Below, one piece after another: positions 10,129-23,700 of a stretch of 64,000 nucleotides of DNA (within the stretch, counting starts at the first letter, position 1; each line of letters opens with the position of its first letter). The position numbers were made by a program, and so were the translations under genes. Origin of the DNA: Cryptomeria japonica (lineage: Eukaryota; Streptophyta; Pinopsida; Cupressales; Cupressaceae); the NCBI RefSeq assembly GCF_030272615.1, contig NC_081413.1:333540302-333604301 (forward strand), given 5' to 3'. Below the pieces are notes generated by a model that was not told the DNA's origin, did no database searches, and saw only the letters and a list, made by a program, of their open reading frames with translations.

Positions 10129-10932
10129 TGTTGGCAAATGCACACTCCAATGAGACATTGTAGGTGATTGAAGGTTTTGTCATTGATGGCAACCTTACAA
10201 TCCTATGACACAGGCAAGGCAATCCACTGGCACCAACAAAGTCAGATTCTACACCCGCACACAGACCACTGACACCGATAGTGAAAGGAAGCATACCGGC
10301 ATAGAAGCCGACAGGAATTTTATTTGTAATTTATTTTGTTTATTACTGTAAAATCATTGTAAGCTGACTTGGCAAATTGTAAAATGACTCATATATATAA
10401 GAGATCATTGTAGAAAAATAATGTAAGCATGGAGGAATGTAATTAGGGGAAATAAGGCAAACCTATTATGTGAATTATAGGTTAAGGATTTATGTAAGAA
10501 ATAGAGCTATAAACCGGTACTGGATCTAGCATAGTAGATGCTATTTTGAAGTAGTACAAGACATTAGATTTACATAATCCATTTTGTAAGTCAGTTAGAC
10601 TTCCCATTTTGTAATTGAGCAGTGAGCTCTAGGCACTTGGCCTTCCTGCATGTGCAGGCCCCTCTTGTAGCAGTAATATTCTCTTATTGGCCAGTAAGTG
10701 AATATTGTGGGTCACAAATCCCACCAAGGTTTTTCCCATATCGGGTTTCCTCGTTAAACTATTGTGTTATGGTGTGTTTTTCATGTGGTTGCTTTTATCT
10801 CTATTTATTGCATTACTTTCTGTTTGCTGGTATACTGCATTAATATGTTCTACATGTTTTAAGTTAAGAAAATCTTATTATCGGTTAGATACTGATTCAC
10901 CCCCCCTCTTAGTATCTGTGGGAATCCTAACA
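10129..10932 (+). repeat. A 3' LTR, 804 bp
   Basis: It starts TGTTGGCAAATGC after the polypurine tract and ends CTGTGGGAATCCTAACA. It contains a shared copia module: GAGCAGTGAGCTCTAGGC at 10617, GCATGTGCAGGCCCC, then CCCACCAAGG..TTTCCC and GGGTTTCC at about 10715-10750. D, B and E carry the same module in the same order. Confidence 0.9.
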
Positions 10933-11928
10933 TTCATTGCAGGGAAAGCTTTCAGTTGTTAAGCCTAAGAGAAGGGAACTAGATATGATCAATTGCAAAA
11001 TCAGAACAGTGATGAGGAAGATGTTATGAAGGATCAATGTCAAAAACTCACTCAGGAGAACACTATCTTAAAGAATGAGATGCAATCCCTAACCATGAGA
11101 ATGTGCAAGGAGATTGAGGATAGAAAGAAAAATGAAGAAAACCTAGCTCAAAGATTGAAGGATAGATCTAGTGAATGCAATAGAGTGACACATGAGAATG
11201 ATATGCTGAAACTTGAGATGACCCAGTCCTGGAACAATGAACATGAACTTGAGAGACAAATTATAATCATGAGAGATGACTTGGTTATTGCAAATGAGTA
11301 CAAGGAAAAGTTCAAGGATAGCTCTTCTAAACTTGATGAACTGTTGAAGAATCAGAGAGATGCTAATGACAAGAGAGGTCTTGGTTATGAAAAAGAAGAA
11401 AGCTCCGGCACTACACAACAAGATCAATCATCTGGATAGAAGAAGAATCATACCAATCGGAACCAGAAATCACTAGTAAGATAGCCTAATGCCAACAAAT
11501 TCAATGGTACATGCTTTGTTTGCAATAAATATGGTCATATGGCTAGTCAGTGCAAAAATAGGAATAATCAGAAAAATACATCATTCACCGGTCTTGGAAA
11601 TATAAGATGTCATGCATGTAGAAAATTTGGACACATGGCTCACAAATGCAGATCAAATGGAAATCAAGGAAATCAAGGGTTTAACAAAGCAATTCAGAAG
11701 AACAATATTGTTTGTTATGTATGCAACAAGGTTGGACATATTGCTAAATATTGTAGAAGTAAGAAACCGACAACTAATGGAAATGCAAATAAGAAGGGAA
11801 ACAAAAAGGTGGAAGACATCAGACAACAATCGGAGAAAAGATGGGTAAGAAGATTGGATACACAACTAGCAAATCACCTAGTAGAGTCATCAGGACCTAC
11901 ACCGGTAGCAGATACAACTGGTAACTAA
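10933..11928 (+). pseudogene. B ORF1: coiled-coil zinc-knuckle protein, 5' part missing
   Basis: Immediately after A's LTR the sequence reads SLQGKLSVVKPKRREL, the counterpart of ALQENLSIARNKRREL in A ORF1. This shows A landed inside the gene. A frame change near 10975 follows, then one frame from 10993 to 11928. The coiled coil is close to A's (MRMCKEIEDRKKNEEN). Three intact CCHC knuckles follow: CFVCNKYGHMASQC, CHACRKFGHMAHKC, CYVCNKVGHIAKYC. Stops at 11437 and near 11480 lie between coil and knuckles. Role as for A ORF1. Confidence 0.8.
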
Positions 11929-12311
11929 GGCACTTTTCCTTAGGGGAAGGAAAATCCTTCAAGATCATGTGAATACCCCAGATTGGATCTGTAGTTAGGG
12001 AATTTTGATTACGAATAGGTACTCAAGAAATTTTAGGAGTTTTATCGGAACCTACTTGCAGACTATGTGAATCGATAATGCTTCCTAGGAACATTTATGA
12101 TAGTGAAAATCAAGGTTAATGGCGATAAAAGGGTAAAGTAAAGTTATTTTTGTCACACAAAGATCGAGCAATCATATGAGCTATTTCTAGAGTGATTCAA
12201 GGTTCAAGGCGATATGTGCAAGCATTTTATTTTGAAAAGCAATTTCATCTCCTGGTAGTGTCTTGAGGTATTTTTCATTTGCAGAAACCCTACTTTTTGT
12301 ATCCAGTTATT

Positions 12312-15300
12312 ATGGCTTCTTCATCATCCAGCATTCAAACTCTTTTGGTGGTGGAAATGAAGAACTGCCCCCATCTAGTTTTCAAGAAACATCCTTTCAA
12401 GTCTCTTTTGGATGAACCATTGGGTGCATTTTTGAGCATTTGTCATGGTACTCTTCACACTAAGGATATTAGAGCATAGATACATTGAAATATTGAGGAG
12501 CATGGAGGATATGAGTTGTCCTGCATTTTCACAAAAAAACTAATCACCAACAACCAACTGAAACTAGAATTTGCACACTTTCAGAGGAAGGGTTTTACTC
12601 AGTTCACGGATTTTCCTACTTTTGATGAGGTGGAATGGGTGTGATATGTTTTGAGCCGCATTCATGGATATTTTATCTAGTTGGACCAACTGTATAAGAT
12701 TACAGAGGGAGTGATCAAGAATGCAACATGTTTACACAAAGTTGGCGGTGTACCCGGTCCTAGGTACAATCTTTCCAACTCTAAACTCAACAAACTCATT
12801 GACACTACTTTAGATGGTCGATATATGAGAGTTGATGATGTAAGGGATATTGATGTGAAATTTGTTGTGATGATTATAGGTTACAAGGTTTATTAGTCTA
12901 ACCAACTGAACTATCTTCAGCAGCAACATTTTGGTTGCTCATCAAATGGTTAAGTAGGATGCACACTATGATATTTGCAATGCAATGCTGAAAGAACTCA
13001 TGATAAACCTCCAAAAAATCAAGCAAGATAAAAAGAACACTTCCTAGTATGGATCTTTTGTTATATGTTTGGTATTATATTTTTGGGTACGATTCCCAGT
13101 TTTGGAAAGATTCAATGGGCTTTTGACCGCCCGGTAGCATCTTAGATAGGTCAAATTTTGGATAGGCAAGGGCATAATCTTAGCAAGGCAAATCTATGGG
13201 CATTTTTCAAGACTTTTCAAGAAGAAATGAAGAGAAGATCTAGGATCCCTAAATCTATAGTAGAAAAATATAAGGATACTATATGTTTTATGGTTAATAA
13301 AGATGAATTCATGATGGAAGTTGTATAGCCAAGAATAATTTGGATCATGCCAATGGGATATGAGGTGGATGAGGTCACACTAGATGCCTATGTGCAGTAC
13401 CTACTACAGGCACCGATAGATGAAAAGGAAGAAAAATTTGGCACAACCCAAGAAAAAAGACTTAAGGTTCACCAGGAATAGATTGCACCAGCATTAAGAA
13501 AGAAAATGACTAAGGTTGCAATGGAATCTCTTATTGGTGAAGGTCATGACATGGCAGAAGTTGAATAGAAAGTTAAAATTATTGAAGCCTGTAGGAAATA
13601 AGAGATGAAGAAGAAGAGGAAAGAGGAAAGGGAAGCCCAAAAAGCATCGCAGGCCACTCCCAATGTAGTCTTGGTACAAACAGAGACTTCTAAAAAACTG
13701 GAAGCATCATCTATAGAGCCTGCTACTTCAAAATCGGATAAGCAGAAGGCCACTTGACAATACATGACCATTTCTTCTGAGGAAATAGAATCATATGAGG
13801 GTGTAAAGGAAATTCCAAAGAAGAAAAGTGTAGAGAGGGAGAAGAAGGAGGAGAAAAAGAAAGAACTTGTCAAGGAGACTCCCCGAAAGCCCAAGATAAT
13901 AATTGTACATAAGAGAAAATCCAAGTCAAATGAGCAGTCCCAATTGAAAGCAAAGAGTTGAACTGGTAAGAAGAAGTTGGAAGCTCAAGATTTAATTGAT
14001 CAGATTATTGATGATGGGAATTTAGATAGTATTTATTTATTCTTTAATGGATTTGAGGAAAAGGATAAGAAGAAAATTGAGGAAGCAATTCTTTTAAATC
14101 TTGATTCTTTTAGTACGGTATTAATTGAACTTGAGAAAATTTTGCCTAAAGAATTGTATGATAAGTTAGAGGCCTGAAAATTACATTCTCAAACTCTAGA
14201 CCGACAGATAAAAGAGACATAATTGGTCAATCTCTGTCCCACAATAACCCCTCCAGAGATGGCAGATTTAATTAATAAAACCGACTCATCTAAATTTATT
14301 TCCCAAGCACAAAATAAACAACCTAATGTTGGAAAGATTTGAGGAGATTCAAAAGGAAACTATAGATATTTGGGTGAGAATTCTTTTGAGTTTGGGTTAT
14401 GAGCTTAGTCCCTATTTTGTGCAATCTCAAAATATTCAGTTCCCAAAATGTCAGCAATTGACATAACAACAAAGTGTACATACTGAGAAGCATTCCACCA
14501 GCTACCACTGTACTAGCTAGTGAGTCACATTTTACATCAGAGGATTTACCGACAGATAATGTACAGGTTATAGAGGACACAAAAGCACATATAGATAAGG
14601 ACATAGTTAATAAGGGTATAGAGGATGTTTAGGATCTGGATAGGGCACCAAGTGGCGAAGCCACCGATGCACAAGAGATTAAAAATTCTAAGGTTATCTC
14701 ACTGATAGACAAGGGTATGGAAGTTGTGACAAAACTCTCTTCCGGCTTGGCAATTGACACTACAACCTTAGCCAAAGGGAATTTGTCACAAATTTCTATC
14801 ATTTTTACAAACCCTATCACAAAATATCACCAGCAGAGAAAATTTTGGCGGCAGCAGCTCTTCAGGCTCAAGCCACCTGGAATTGGCACAGGAAGAGTCA
14901 AAAGATAGAAAATTAATTGAACGTGGTTTTGAACTGGTTAGTACCAGAATTTCAAGCACAAGAAAATGCAATCTCATTTGGTAAACTAGAAGAAATTATT
15001 AATTTTATTCCTAAGCACTATGATTCCTTATTGAAAATTTCATTAATGGAGGCTAAACAAAATTTTGTTGCGGCCCAAAAGTTAACATTTTGCAAATGAT
15101 TGAGATTGATAAAGGAAAACTCCAAACTTGCTTGCTATCCATTGATATAGCTTTGGCAGAAGGAGGTAGTGTATATAAGAGTTGTCTAGATTTTGGTAAA
15201 CTCATAGCATCCATATACAAACAACTCTCAAATTGTAGGAACAATTTAATTCAAATTTTTAATTCTTACAACCCGACAACAAATCTTTTAAGTTCTTTAG

Positions 15301-15567
15301 ATGGTCCAATTTTGGCAGTCTTGGATCAAATTTTAAAATTGGAGAAGGATAGGAACAATATTATAAAGAGAGCATTGGTCCCTAGTTAGATAATTTATTG
15401 TTTCATAAAACTGAATGTATTTCTAATATGCAGAGAGAGGATCCCACTACATCAGAAGAAATTGAGTATCATGGCAGTCTCTTGAATGGATTCATCTCCA
15501 TTCTCGATTCACTCATGCAAGGCTGGGATATCTGCTTTTCATTTTTGAAGAATATGTATGTGGACAT
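12312..15567 (+). pseudogene. B ORF2: decayed homologue of the unknown ORF2
   Basis: ATG at 12312 opens MASSSSSIQTL. Matches to A ORF2 in order: VLSRIHGYF, YKITEGVIKNAT, MRVDDVRDIDVKFVVMIIGYK (12820-12885), DICNAMLKELMINLQKIKQD, then PKSIVEKYKD, PMGYEVDE, a Lys/Glu-rich linker (13550-13960), the block LIDQIIDDGNLDSIY (13983 on), and a coiled C-terminal part to the C insertion at 15567. Many stops (often TAG) and at least two frame changes are present, e.g. near 12900. The last residues before the break, FLKNMYVDI, continue at 29545. It is not expressible as a single protein. Confidence 0.75.
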
Positions 15568-16954
15568 TGATGGTATGATGAAAGAATAAGTATCTAGTAG
15601 AATATTGAGAGGGGGGGGGTGAATCAGTATATTGAAAAACTGATACAAAGTTCCTAAACTCAAATTCAATCACACAAAGTAAACATATCTCAATCAAGAT
15701 CAATATTCATAAGAATACTTGACATCAACCGATTGACTATTATGACAACTTAACAGTAAACAACTTCAATCTTGTAAACATCAACAAAGCTTAATCACAA
15801 CTCAACATATTCATCTCTTAATGCTTCTAGTTATCATACCTTATTAGAAGTTAATCAAATCAATAAATAAGATCATAACCACAAAAACATTCACCACTTG
15901 ACACAATTGTTTATATGTGGAAAACCCAAATAGGTAAAAACCTCGGTGAGATGAGACTCACAAGGATAGCTATTTGAACTCTTCTAAAGTTCACCCTGTT
16001 AGGAGCCAAGCCTGTTAAAGCGTTACAATAAGTCTTGTTAAGAACTAATTTCAGTTACGAATCACCCGGTTAAGGGATTTACAAATATGCCTTGATGAAA
16101 AGCACAATACCCTGTTAGGAGTAACCTCATAGGAGGATTTAAGAATCCAAGCAAATAGACCACCTCGTTAGAGGATTTAATGAGTAACCAAGCTTGTTAG
16201 AGCTTACTCGGTTAAGGGATTTCACTTCTATTGTAATTGTTAGAAAACAACAGGTTTTCTTGATCTATCTGAATAGCACTACATTTGCTTGATCAAATCC
16301 TTTTAAGCTTCTTCACTCAAAGTGCAGATCCATTCATTGGTTAGGGAACAACACACTCAATAGGTTTTTGCCAATCTTGCCAACAACCTTTACAAACAAC
16401 TTCATCAACATTAAATACAAATCAATTAGGTTGGTAACAAAATAAAAACCTAAAACTCATCATCAAGATTACAAACAAGTCAGTACAATCTTGACCGTTA
16501 GAAATCATGACAATATCTTCACATTCTTCAAGAAAATTCCAACCACTCCATGATCACCACTTCATCGGACTTTGTAACTCATCAAGTGTTGTGCATTAGA
16601 TGCAATCCACTTTTCTCCTTCCCTAGACAATAAACAAACATGCCAAAACAATTTGAACGTATCCTCATACAATGATCACACATGTCTCCATCATTACTGT
16701 TCATTAGACAATAAACCAACAAACTTGATCGGTTAGGGTTTAACAACTGATAGGGTTTACTGGTTACATTCACAAACTTACCATACCGGTTTACAACATC
16801 TTCCACAAATCTCTTCTAACCAGTTACTAGCCAACACCAAAAACAACAATATCGGCAATAACATGAATACCATTACCGGTTCAATTGACATCAATGACAA
16901 CATATCATTAGTGCAATCTCTATGCAAAATGCCAAAAAACTCAAAATTCCAATA
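15568..16954 (-). repeat. C 3' LTR
   Basis: It is a copy of 28169-29544 with the same LTR-end sequence (TGATGGTATGATGAAAG on the plus strand). The other end here carries about 10 extra bases (AAAACTCAAAATTCCAATA) before the polypurine tract ATCTCCCCCTTTGGC. Both copies carry the 'GTGGAAAACC..TAGGTAAAAACC' copia LTR motif (about 15920, 28520). Confidence 0.88.
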
Positions 16955-17302
16955 ATCTCCCCCTTTGGCATTGATGACAATACAAATATCAATGCCTCTG
17001 ATTGCTGCTAAGATTGGTGAATAGGAATCTTAGTTTACATTACTAAGTATTCACCATGCTCTGTCTATCTTCAGCCTACCGCTGGTTCACCTAATCAGAC
17101 ACATAATTCTTCTCAATCACATAATTCTTCTCCCCCTTTGACAACAATGCCAAAGTGAAAGTAAAAAAATGTTATTCTGCTCTCATTGTGCTTCAAAATC
17201 ATACTGCAACTTGATGCTACCCCTATGGAATACATCCACTTCTTCATCAATCCAGGTAAGATTCTACAAGTAATTCAGGGACTGATGCAATCAGCTTTAT
17301 GC

Positions 17303-19643
17303 TCAACTAGCTTCATTAAGAGGGACAACCCCCAATTGACTTCTAAGATACTCGAAAGTGGTCTTAGGTAGAGGTTTGGTAAAGATATCTGCAAGCTACT
17401 CCTTGGTAGCAACATGCTCCAAGATAACATCTTTACTTTGAACTTTTTCCCTCAAGAAGTTATACTTCAATTCAATGTGCTTAGTCCTTGCATGCAAAAC
17501 AATATTTTTTGAAATGTTTATTGCACTTGTATTATCACACAAAATCTTATTTGATTCTGAGATTTCCATCTTCAAACCTTCCAAAATGTGCCTCATCCAC
17601 ATGGCTTGTTTGCAATTCATATAAGTTGCTACATACTCAGCTTCAACTATAGATTGTGAAGTACAACTCTCCTTTTTACTACTCCATGAAACTATCTTTC
17701 CTCCTAGAAAGAATGCTTCACTAGTAGTACTCTTCCAATCATCAATATTTCCTGCCCAATTAGCATCTCTGTATGCCTTCAAATCAAAATTTCCACCATA
17801 TGGATACCATAACCCATAGTCAACAGTACCTTTCATATATCTAAACATTCTCTTGGTTGCCATCAAATGTGCCTCCTTTGGATTCTTCTGAAATCTAGCA
17901 ACAATACCAACTGCATGGGCAATATCCGGTCGACTATGAACAACATAGTGTAATTTTCCAATCATTGACCTATATTCCTTTTCATCTACAGACTCAGATG
18001 CATCTTCCTTGGACAACTTACAACCTGTAACCATTGGGGTTCCAACTAGTTTACAGTCACTCATACTGAAAGTCTTCAAAACCTCTTTTGCATACTTGGA
18101 TTGAGTAATGAAAATACCTTTATTCATTTGTTGTATCTGCAAACCTATGAATTTTTTTATTTCCCCTACTAATGACATCTCAAAATCATTCTTCATTTCA
18201 ACTGCAAAGCAATTACTCATGTCATCATTATCTCCAAATATAATGTCATCAACAAATACTTCACTGACCAATATTTCATCTCCTTCAGACTTGAGATAAA
18301 TGTTGTTGTCATCACTAGTTCTAGCAAATCCTATCTTCATCAGATGAGTATGAAGTTGTTCATACCATGCTCTGGGTGCCTGCTTTAATCCATAGAAAGC
18401 TTTATGCAATATGTATACCATGTCTTCCTTATCTATCAATGCATAACCATCAGGTTGCTCTATATAAACCTCTTCTTCTAGTATCCCATTCAAGAATGCA
18501 GACTTAACATCCATCTGGTATACCTTGAACTTCTTATGAGCTGCAAATGCAAGTAATGTTCTGATACCTTCCAGTCTTGCTACCGGTGCAAAAGTTTCTC
18601 CATAATCTTCTCCTTCTTCTTGTGCATAACCTTTGCATACTAATCTTGCCTTGTTGCGAACTACAACACCATCTTCATTTAAGTTGTTTCTAAACACCCA
18701 TTTAGTACCTATAACATTCTTGTTTACCAGTCAGGGTACCAGGGTCCAAGTGTTGTTCTTCTCAATTTGATCCAACTCCTCCTCCATAGCTTTAACCCAA
18801 TGATCATCACCAAATGCCTCCTTAGCACTTCTAGGTTCAAAGGTGGAGATCATGCAAGAGTTCTCTCTTATTCTCCTTCTAGTTAGTACTCCAACATCCT
18901 TATCCCCAATTATCTATTTAGGACTATGATTCAGTCTCACATACCTAGGAATAACATGATCATTCTCTTCAGGTTCAACTTCTTCATTATCATCTTCTTC
19001 TAAATTTATTTGTTTTGATTGAACAAGTACATCAGGATTTGCTTTACCAAAATCTGATTTAATAGTTTCAGGTTCCAAAATCAAAATACAAGGATCTTCA
19101 TTCTTCTTCTCAGAACTGGTTCCATCTAAAACTTCAGGACATTCATCTACATGAACATCAACACTCTCAACAATTTTATGTGTTCGGTTATTGAAGCATT
19201 TATAGGCCTTACTCTTGGTGGAATAGCCAAGAAATATGCCTTCATCACTCTTAGCTTCAAACTTGCTTATGTAATCACCTCTTTTAATAAAACATTTGTT
19301 TCTAAATATTTTAAAATAGATAACATCGGGTGATCTCCCATACTAGTATTCATAAGGGGTCTTGTCCTTACCTCTTTTCACCAGATTTCGGTTCATTGTG
19401 TAAATAGTTGTACTTATAGCTTCTTTCCAAAATGTTTTTGCTACACCTCCTTGTATCAACATAGTCCTAGCAGCTTCAACCACTGACCGGTTGTTTCTCT
19501 CTACTATACCATTTTGTTGTGGTGTCCTTGGTGCGGAAATTTGTCGCTTGATACCATTCTCATCACAGTACTTAGTGAATTCTTCAGAAGTAAATTCACC
19601 GCCTTGATATGTTCTCAGACATTTTATCTTTTTGCCACTCTCT
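17303..19643 (-). pseudogene. C pol 3' half: integrase end, reverse transcriptase, RNase H
   Basis: Frame unchanged from the D junction (19643) to 17303. The integrase piece shows CLRTYQGGEFTSEEF, PRTPQQNGIVERNN and KTFWKEA. A stretch with stops spans 18698-19342. Then comes a 433-codon open frame (18697-17396) with the [41 protein letters not shown] and the catalytic box FVDDIIFG. RNase H follows with [45 protein letters not shown] and [18 protein letters not shown] at the end of that frame replaces the Gln of the usual KEQ.ADIFTKPL, and the frame goes on to TGA at 17303. This is the best-preserved RT in the window. Confidence 0.9.
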
Positions 19644-20699
19644 TGTTGGTATTTTGGTCTGGTTTTGTCATTGATGTCAACACCTACTAAACACTTATCA
19701 ACTTTGGCACTTTGGAGAATCAGTAACATTCACCGGCAAGCAAATGACTTATGAACAGTCACTGGTATCTGGTACACCGGCATGATATAATGATCATCAA
19801 CACTTGGAATGATATGGAAATCACATGATTATGTCGAAGACATTGTTTGGACACTTTGTATTGAAGTTTTGTTAATTGGCATATTTGTATTTACATATTT
19901 GTTGTTACTGGCAAATAGGTCCTGGTTACACCGATAGGTTTATCTTTTCTTGATCAGCATGGCACGCTATGGAGATGACTTATTATTGTTGTAAATGCAT
20001 TAAGATGACATGTTGAATCAATTATTGCATTGGGCATTAATTTATTTGTAAATTGATTTTATTATATTATCCTTTAGAGCCGACCTACTAAAATTGGTCT
20101 TAGGGTATGGTATAAATGTAAGATCTTATTTGTAAGATCAAGTGAGGAATTCGAAAAAGAATTGTGTGAAGGTATATGCGAGAATAAGTAGAGCTATACA
20201 TGCAGACATCATTTGAGGGTTAAAGGAGGGTTTTGTGAAGACAATCAAAACTACACTGGTACTAAATCCAACATAGAAAGATGTTAATTTAAGTAGTACA
20301 TTCTTATTGGATTTAACCATCCAATTGTAGTTAGTGTGACTCCCATTTGTGATTGAGCAGTGAGCTCTAGGCACTTGGCCTTTCTGCATGTGCAGACCCC
20401 ATTTGTATACACTTACTATCTGCAGTAGTATCATCTGATTGTGGGTAAGGTTTCCCACCATGGTTTTTACCCTTACAGGGTTTCCACGTACAAACATTGG
20501 TGTTATGTATTGTGGATAACTTTGTCTTTTTGTTTCATGCATTAATCCTTTCCAGTATTGTAACTAACTGATAAAACTGTCTACCGGCATAAAAGACTAG
20601 TTCACCGGTATTAAGCATTAAGTTGGTTAAGTTTTTTTTGGTTTAAATTCATTTGACAACTGATTCACCCCCCCTCTCAGTTGTCTCCGGGACCTAACA
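19644..20699 (+). repeat. D 5' LTR, 1056 bp
   Basis: TGTTGGTATTTTGG... to ...GGGACCTAACA. It carries GAGCAGTGAGCTCTAGGC (20355), the TTTCCCACC/GGGTTTCCACG module and the terminal TTCACCCCCCCTCTCAG. Same length as the 3' LTR with scattered, mostly transition, differences. Confidence 0.95.
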
Positions 20700-20701
20700 A
20701 T

Positions 20702-20713
20702 TGGTATCAAAGC
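20702..20713 (+). other. D primer binding site
   Basis: TGGTATCAAAGC, an iMet-type primer site with one G-to-A difference from TGGTATCAGAGC, 2 bp after the LTR. C has the same variant. Confidence 0.88.
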
Positions 20714-20757
20714 TTAGTCCTCTTTTTGCAAAAGTTTAACAGCTTAAGGAGATCCAA

Positions 20758-23700
20758 ATGTCTACTAACTATTTCAGAAAGGACAGTCCTAAACTTGATG
20801 GAACCAACTATGGCATATGGAAGATCAGAATGGAGACTCATTTAAATTGCATTGGAAAGGACATCTCGGATGTTACAAAGAATGTCTATACTGCTCCTAC
20901 TCAGAGTCAGCCCAATCCACCTAACTTGACTAAAGATGAAGAAAATGATTGCAAAGCAAGAGAAGCACTTTTGAGCGCATTATTAGATCAACAAATCATG
21001 GGATTATCAGACAGATCAACTACTAAATCTATTTGGGATCATTCAGGAACACTGAATGAAGGAGATTCCATAGTCAAGATTGCAAAACTTGAAAGCTTCT
21101 GGGTCAGGTATGAACATCTGAAAATGGAAGAAGATGAAAGGATTTATGCTTTTATGGAAAGAGTAAATGAAATTGTTTTGGGTATTAAATGTTGTGGAGG
21201 AACTTTAAGTAAGGATGAAATTGTTTCAAAAGTTTTAAGAGGATTTCCACTAGCATATAAAATGAAAGTCACTACTATAAATGAGTTAAGAACAATGCCT
21301 AATACATTAGTAACTAGGGATACATTGATTGGAAAAATTTTAGCCTTTGAAATTGAGGAATTTGGTCTTGTTGCTACTATAAAGACAGATTTAGCTTTTA
21401 AAGCATCTAAATCATCTGCACCATCATTTGACAAGTCTAATTGGAAAGCATTTTATGCAAGGGAACTTGAAGAAAGCAGGAAAGAAAATGAAGAACTTGA
21501 AGCACTATTTGCAAGGAAAATGCCTAAAGGTCTAGTTGGAAGTAAGTATGAAGGTAAAGCACCCTTTAAATGTTTTAACTGCAATAAAATTGGTCATATG
21601 GCTTCAAGATGCCCTGATAGACATGCTAGACTAAGAGAAGAAGCTAGAAAGATATACAAGCGTAACCTTGAATATCAAAGATACAAATTTAAGAAGAATA
21701 AAGACAAATCTTGTTACATTGTTGATGAAGGAGTGACCGATGATTCCGATGAGGATCCGATAGACAATGGATGGGTCTTTGTTGCTATAACAGAAGATCA
21801 ATCATCACCTACTACTCAACTGATAGAACAGGCCTTGGCAGCTAAAGTTGAAGTTAAGGATGAGTGGATCATTGACTTAGGTTGCTCACATCATATGACT
21901 GGTGATAAAAGTAAATTCCTAACTTTTTAGGAGTATAATGGAGGTCTTGTAAGATTTGGAGATGATAAAGCTTGTTTGATCAAAGGTAAGGGTACAATAT
22001 CTCTTGATGGTAAGAATAATACTGACAATGTCTACTATGTTGAAGGTTTAAAGAATAATCTTTTGAGCGTTGGTCAATTAGTTGAGAAAGGATTTTAGTT
22101 ACAATTCAAAAATGGAAAACAAAAAAATCATGAATAGAACTGGTTTGGAAATTGCAACCGATAATCAAACTAGAGGTGATATCTTTCATTTGAATAACAG
22201 TGAAAAGACATGCTTGATTGCACATATTGATGAAAGTTGGCTATAGCATAAGAGACTCTGTCATGTAAATTTTGATTGTATGGTGAAAATTAGTACCACT
22301 AAGGCAGTTAGAGATTTACCTAAAATTGTCAAACCTCACAATACAGTATGTAAGGAATGTCAATTTGGAAAACAAGTTAGAGCTACTTTCAAAAGTATTC
22401 CAGAAAAATCTAATAATGCTCTTGACTTAATTCATACTGATTTATGTGGTCCAACTAGAACTAAAAGTTTACAAGGTGATATATATTTCATGCTAATCAT
22501 TGATGACTATTCTAGAATGTGTTGGGTTACTTTTCTCAGAGAAAAATCAGAAGCACTTGGAAAGTTCAAACTATTCAAAGCTATGGTAGAAAATGAAACC
22601 GGTAAGAAAATCAAATGTATGAGATCAGATCAAGGAGGAGAATTTACATCTAAGGAATTTAATACATTCTATGAAGTAAATGGAATCAAAAGATAGCTAT
22701 CGGCACCTCGGACACCACAACAAAATGGAGTTGTAGAAAGGAAAAACATAACTATCTTGGATGAAGCCAGAAGTATGTTATCAGAAGAAAACCTACCACA
22801 TGTATATTGGAGAGAAGTAGTAAGTACATCAGTCTATACATTCAACAAAGTTCACATCAAATGTGAAACCGGTAAGACCCCTCATGAACTATAGTTTGGT
22901 ATTACTCCTACTCTTAAATATTTTAGAATATTTGGAAGCAAATGTTATATCAGAAGAGATGAATATATTGGAAAATTTAATCCTGGAAGTGATAAAGGAA
23001 TATTTCTTGGTTATTCATCTAAGAGTAAGGCATATAGATGTTTTAACAAAAGATTGCAGAAAATTGTTGAAAGTACAAATGTGAAGTTTGATGAACAATT
23101 CAAAGGAGCTTCAAGGTATATAGAGTCTAAACCAACAAAAGAAATTTTGACAAATGAACCTACACTAAATCCACCGGTACATAATGAAGATCCAGTTACC
23201 TTGGTATCATCTGAAAATACCACTATAACTGAGGAACAACAACAAACCAAGACACCTCGGTATGTAAGACTGAATCATTCTGAAGATCAGATAATTGGAA
23301 ACAAGTATAAAGGAGTTATGACAAGAGGAAAATTGGCAAATGAAGAGGTATGTCTTATTTCTCAAATTGAACCATCATCTATTAAGGAGGCATGTGAAGA
23401 TAAATATTGGATTAAAGATATGGAAGAAGAATTAGAACAAATTGAGAAGAATAACACTTGGACATTAGTTCCCCAGCCTAAAGATAAAAATGTGATTGGA
23501 ACCAAATGGGTATTTAGAAACAAACTTAATGAAGATGGAAAGGTAATCAAAAATAAAGCAAGACTAGTGTGTAAAGGATATTCTCAGAAAGAGGGAATTG
23601 ATTATAATGAAACCTTTGCACCGGTAGCCAGAATTGAGGCAGTTAGATTATTCTTGGCTTTTGCAGCACACAAGAACTACAAAGTATATCAAATGGATAT

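Larger units (their letters stand above)
5066..10932 (+). mobile_element. A: non-autonomous copia-type element with zinc-knuckle ORF1 and unknown ORF2
   Basis: Seen in order: the remnant of the 5' LTR (5066-5196), an iMet primer site, ORF1, ORF2, a polypurine array and an 804-bp 3' LTR ending at 10932. No protease, integrase, reverse transcriptase or RNase H motif appears anywhere between the LTRs, although 4.9 kb is present. A sits inside ORF1 of element B: B's coding sequence resumes directly at 10933. The other side of the insertion is outside the window, left of G1. Confidence 0.85.

Noticed and set aside
5268-11928. Host CNBP/GIS2-type zinc-knuckle genes
   Set aside because: Both copies lie between LTR-element signals right after a primer site or broken by an LTR, and are paired with ORF2.
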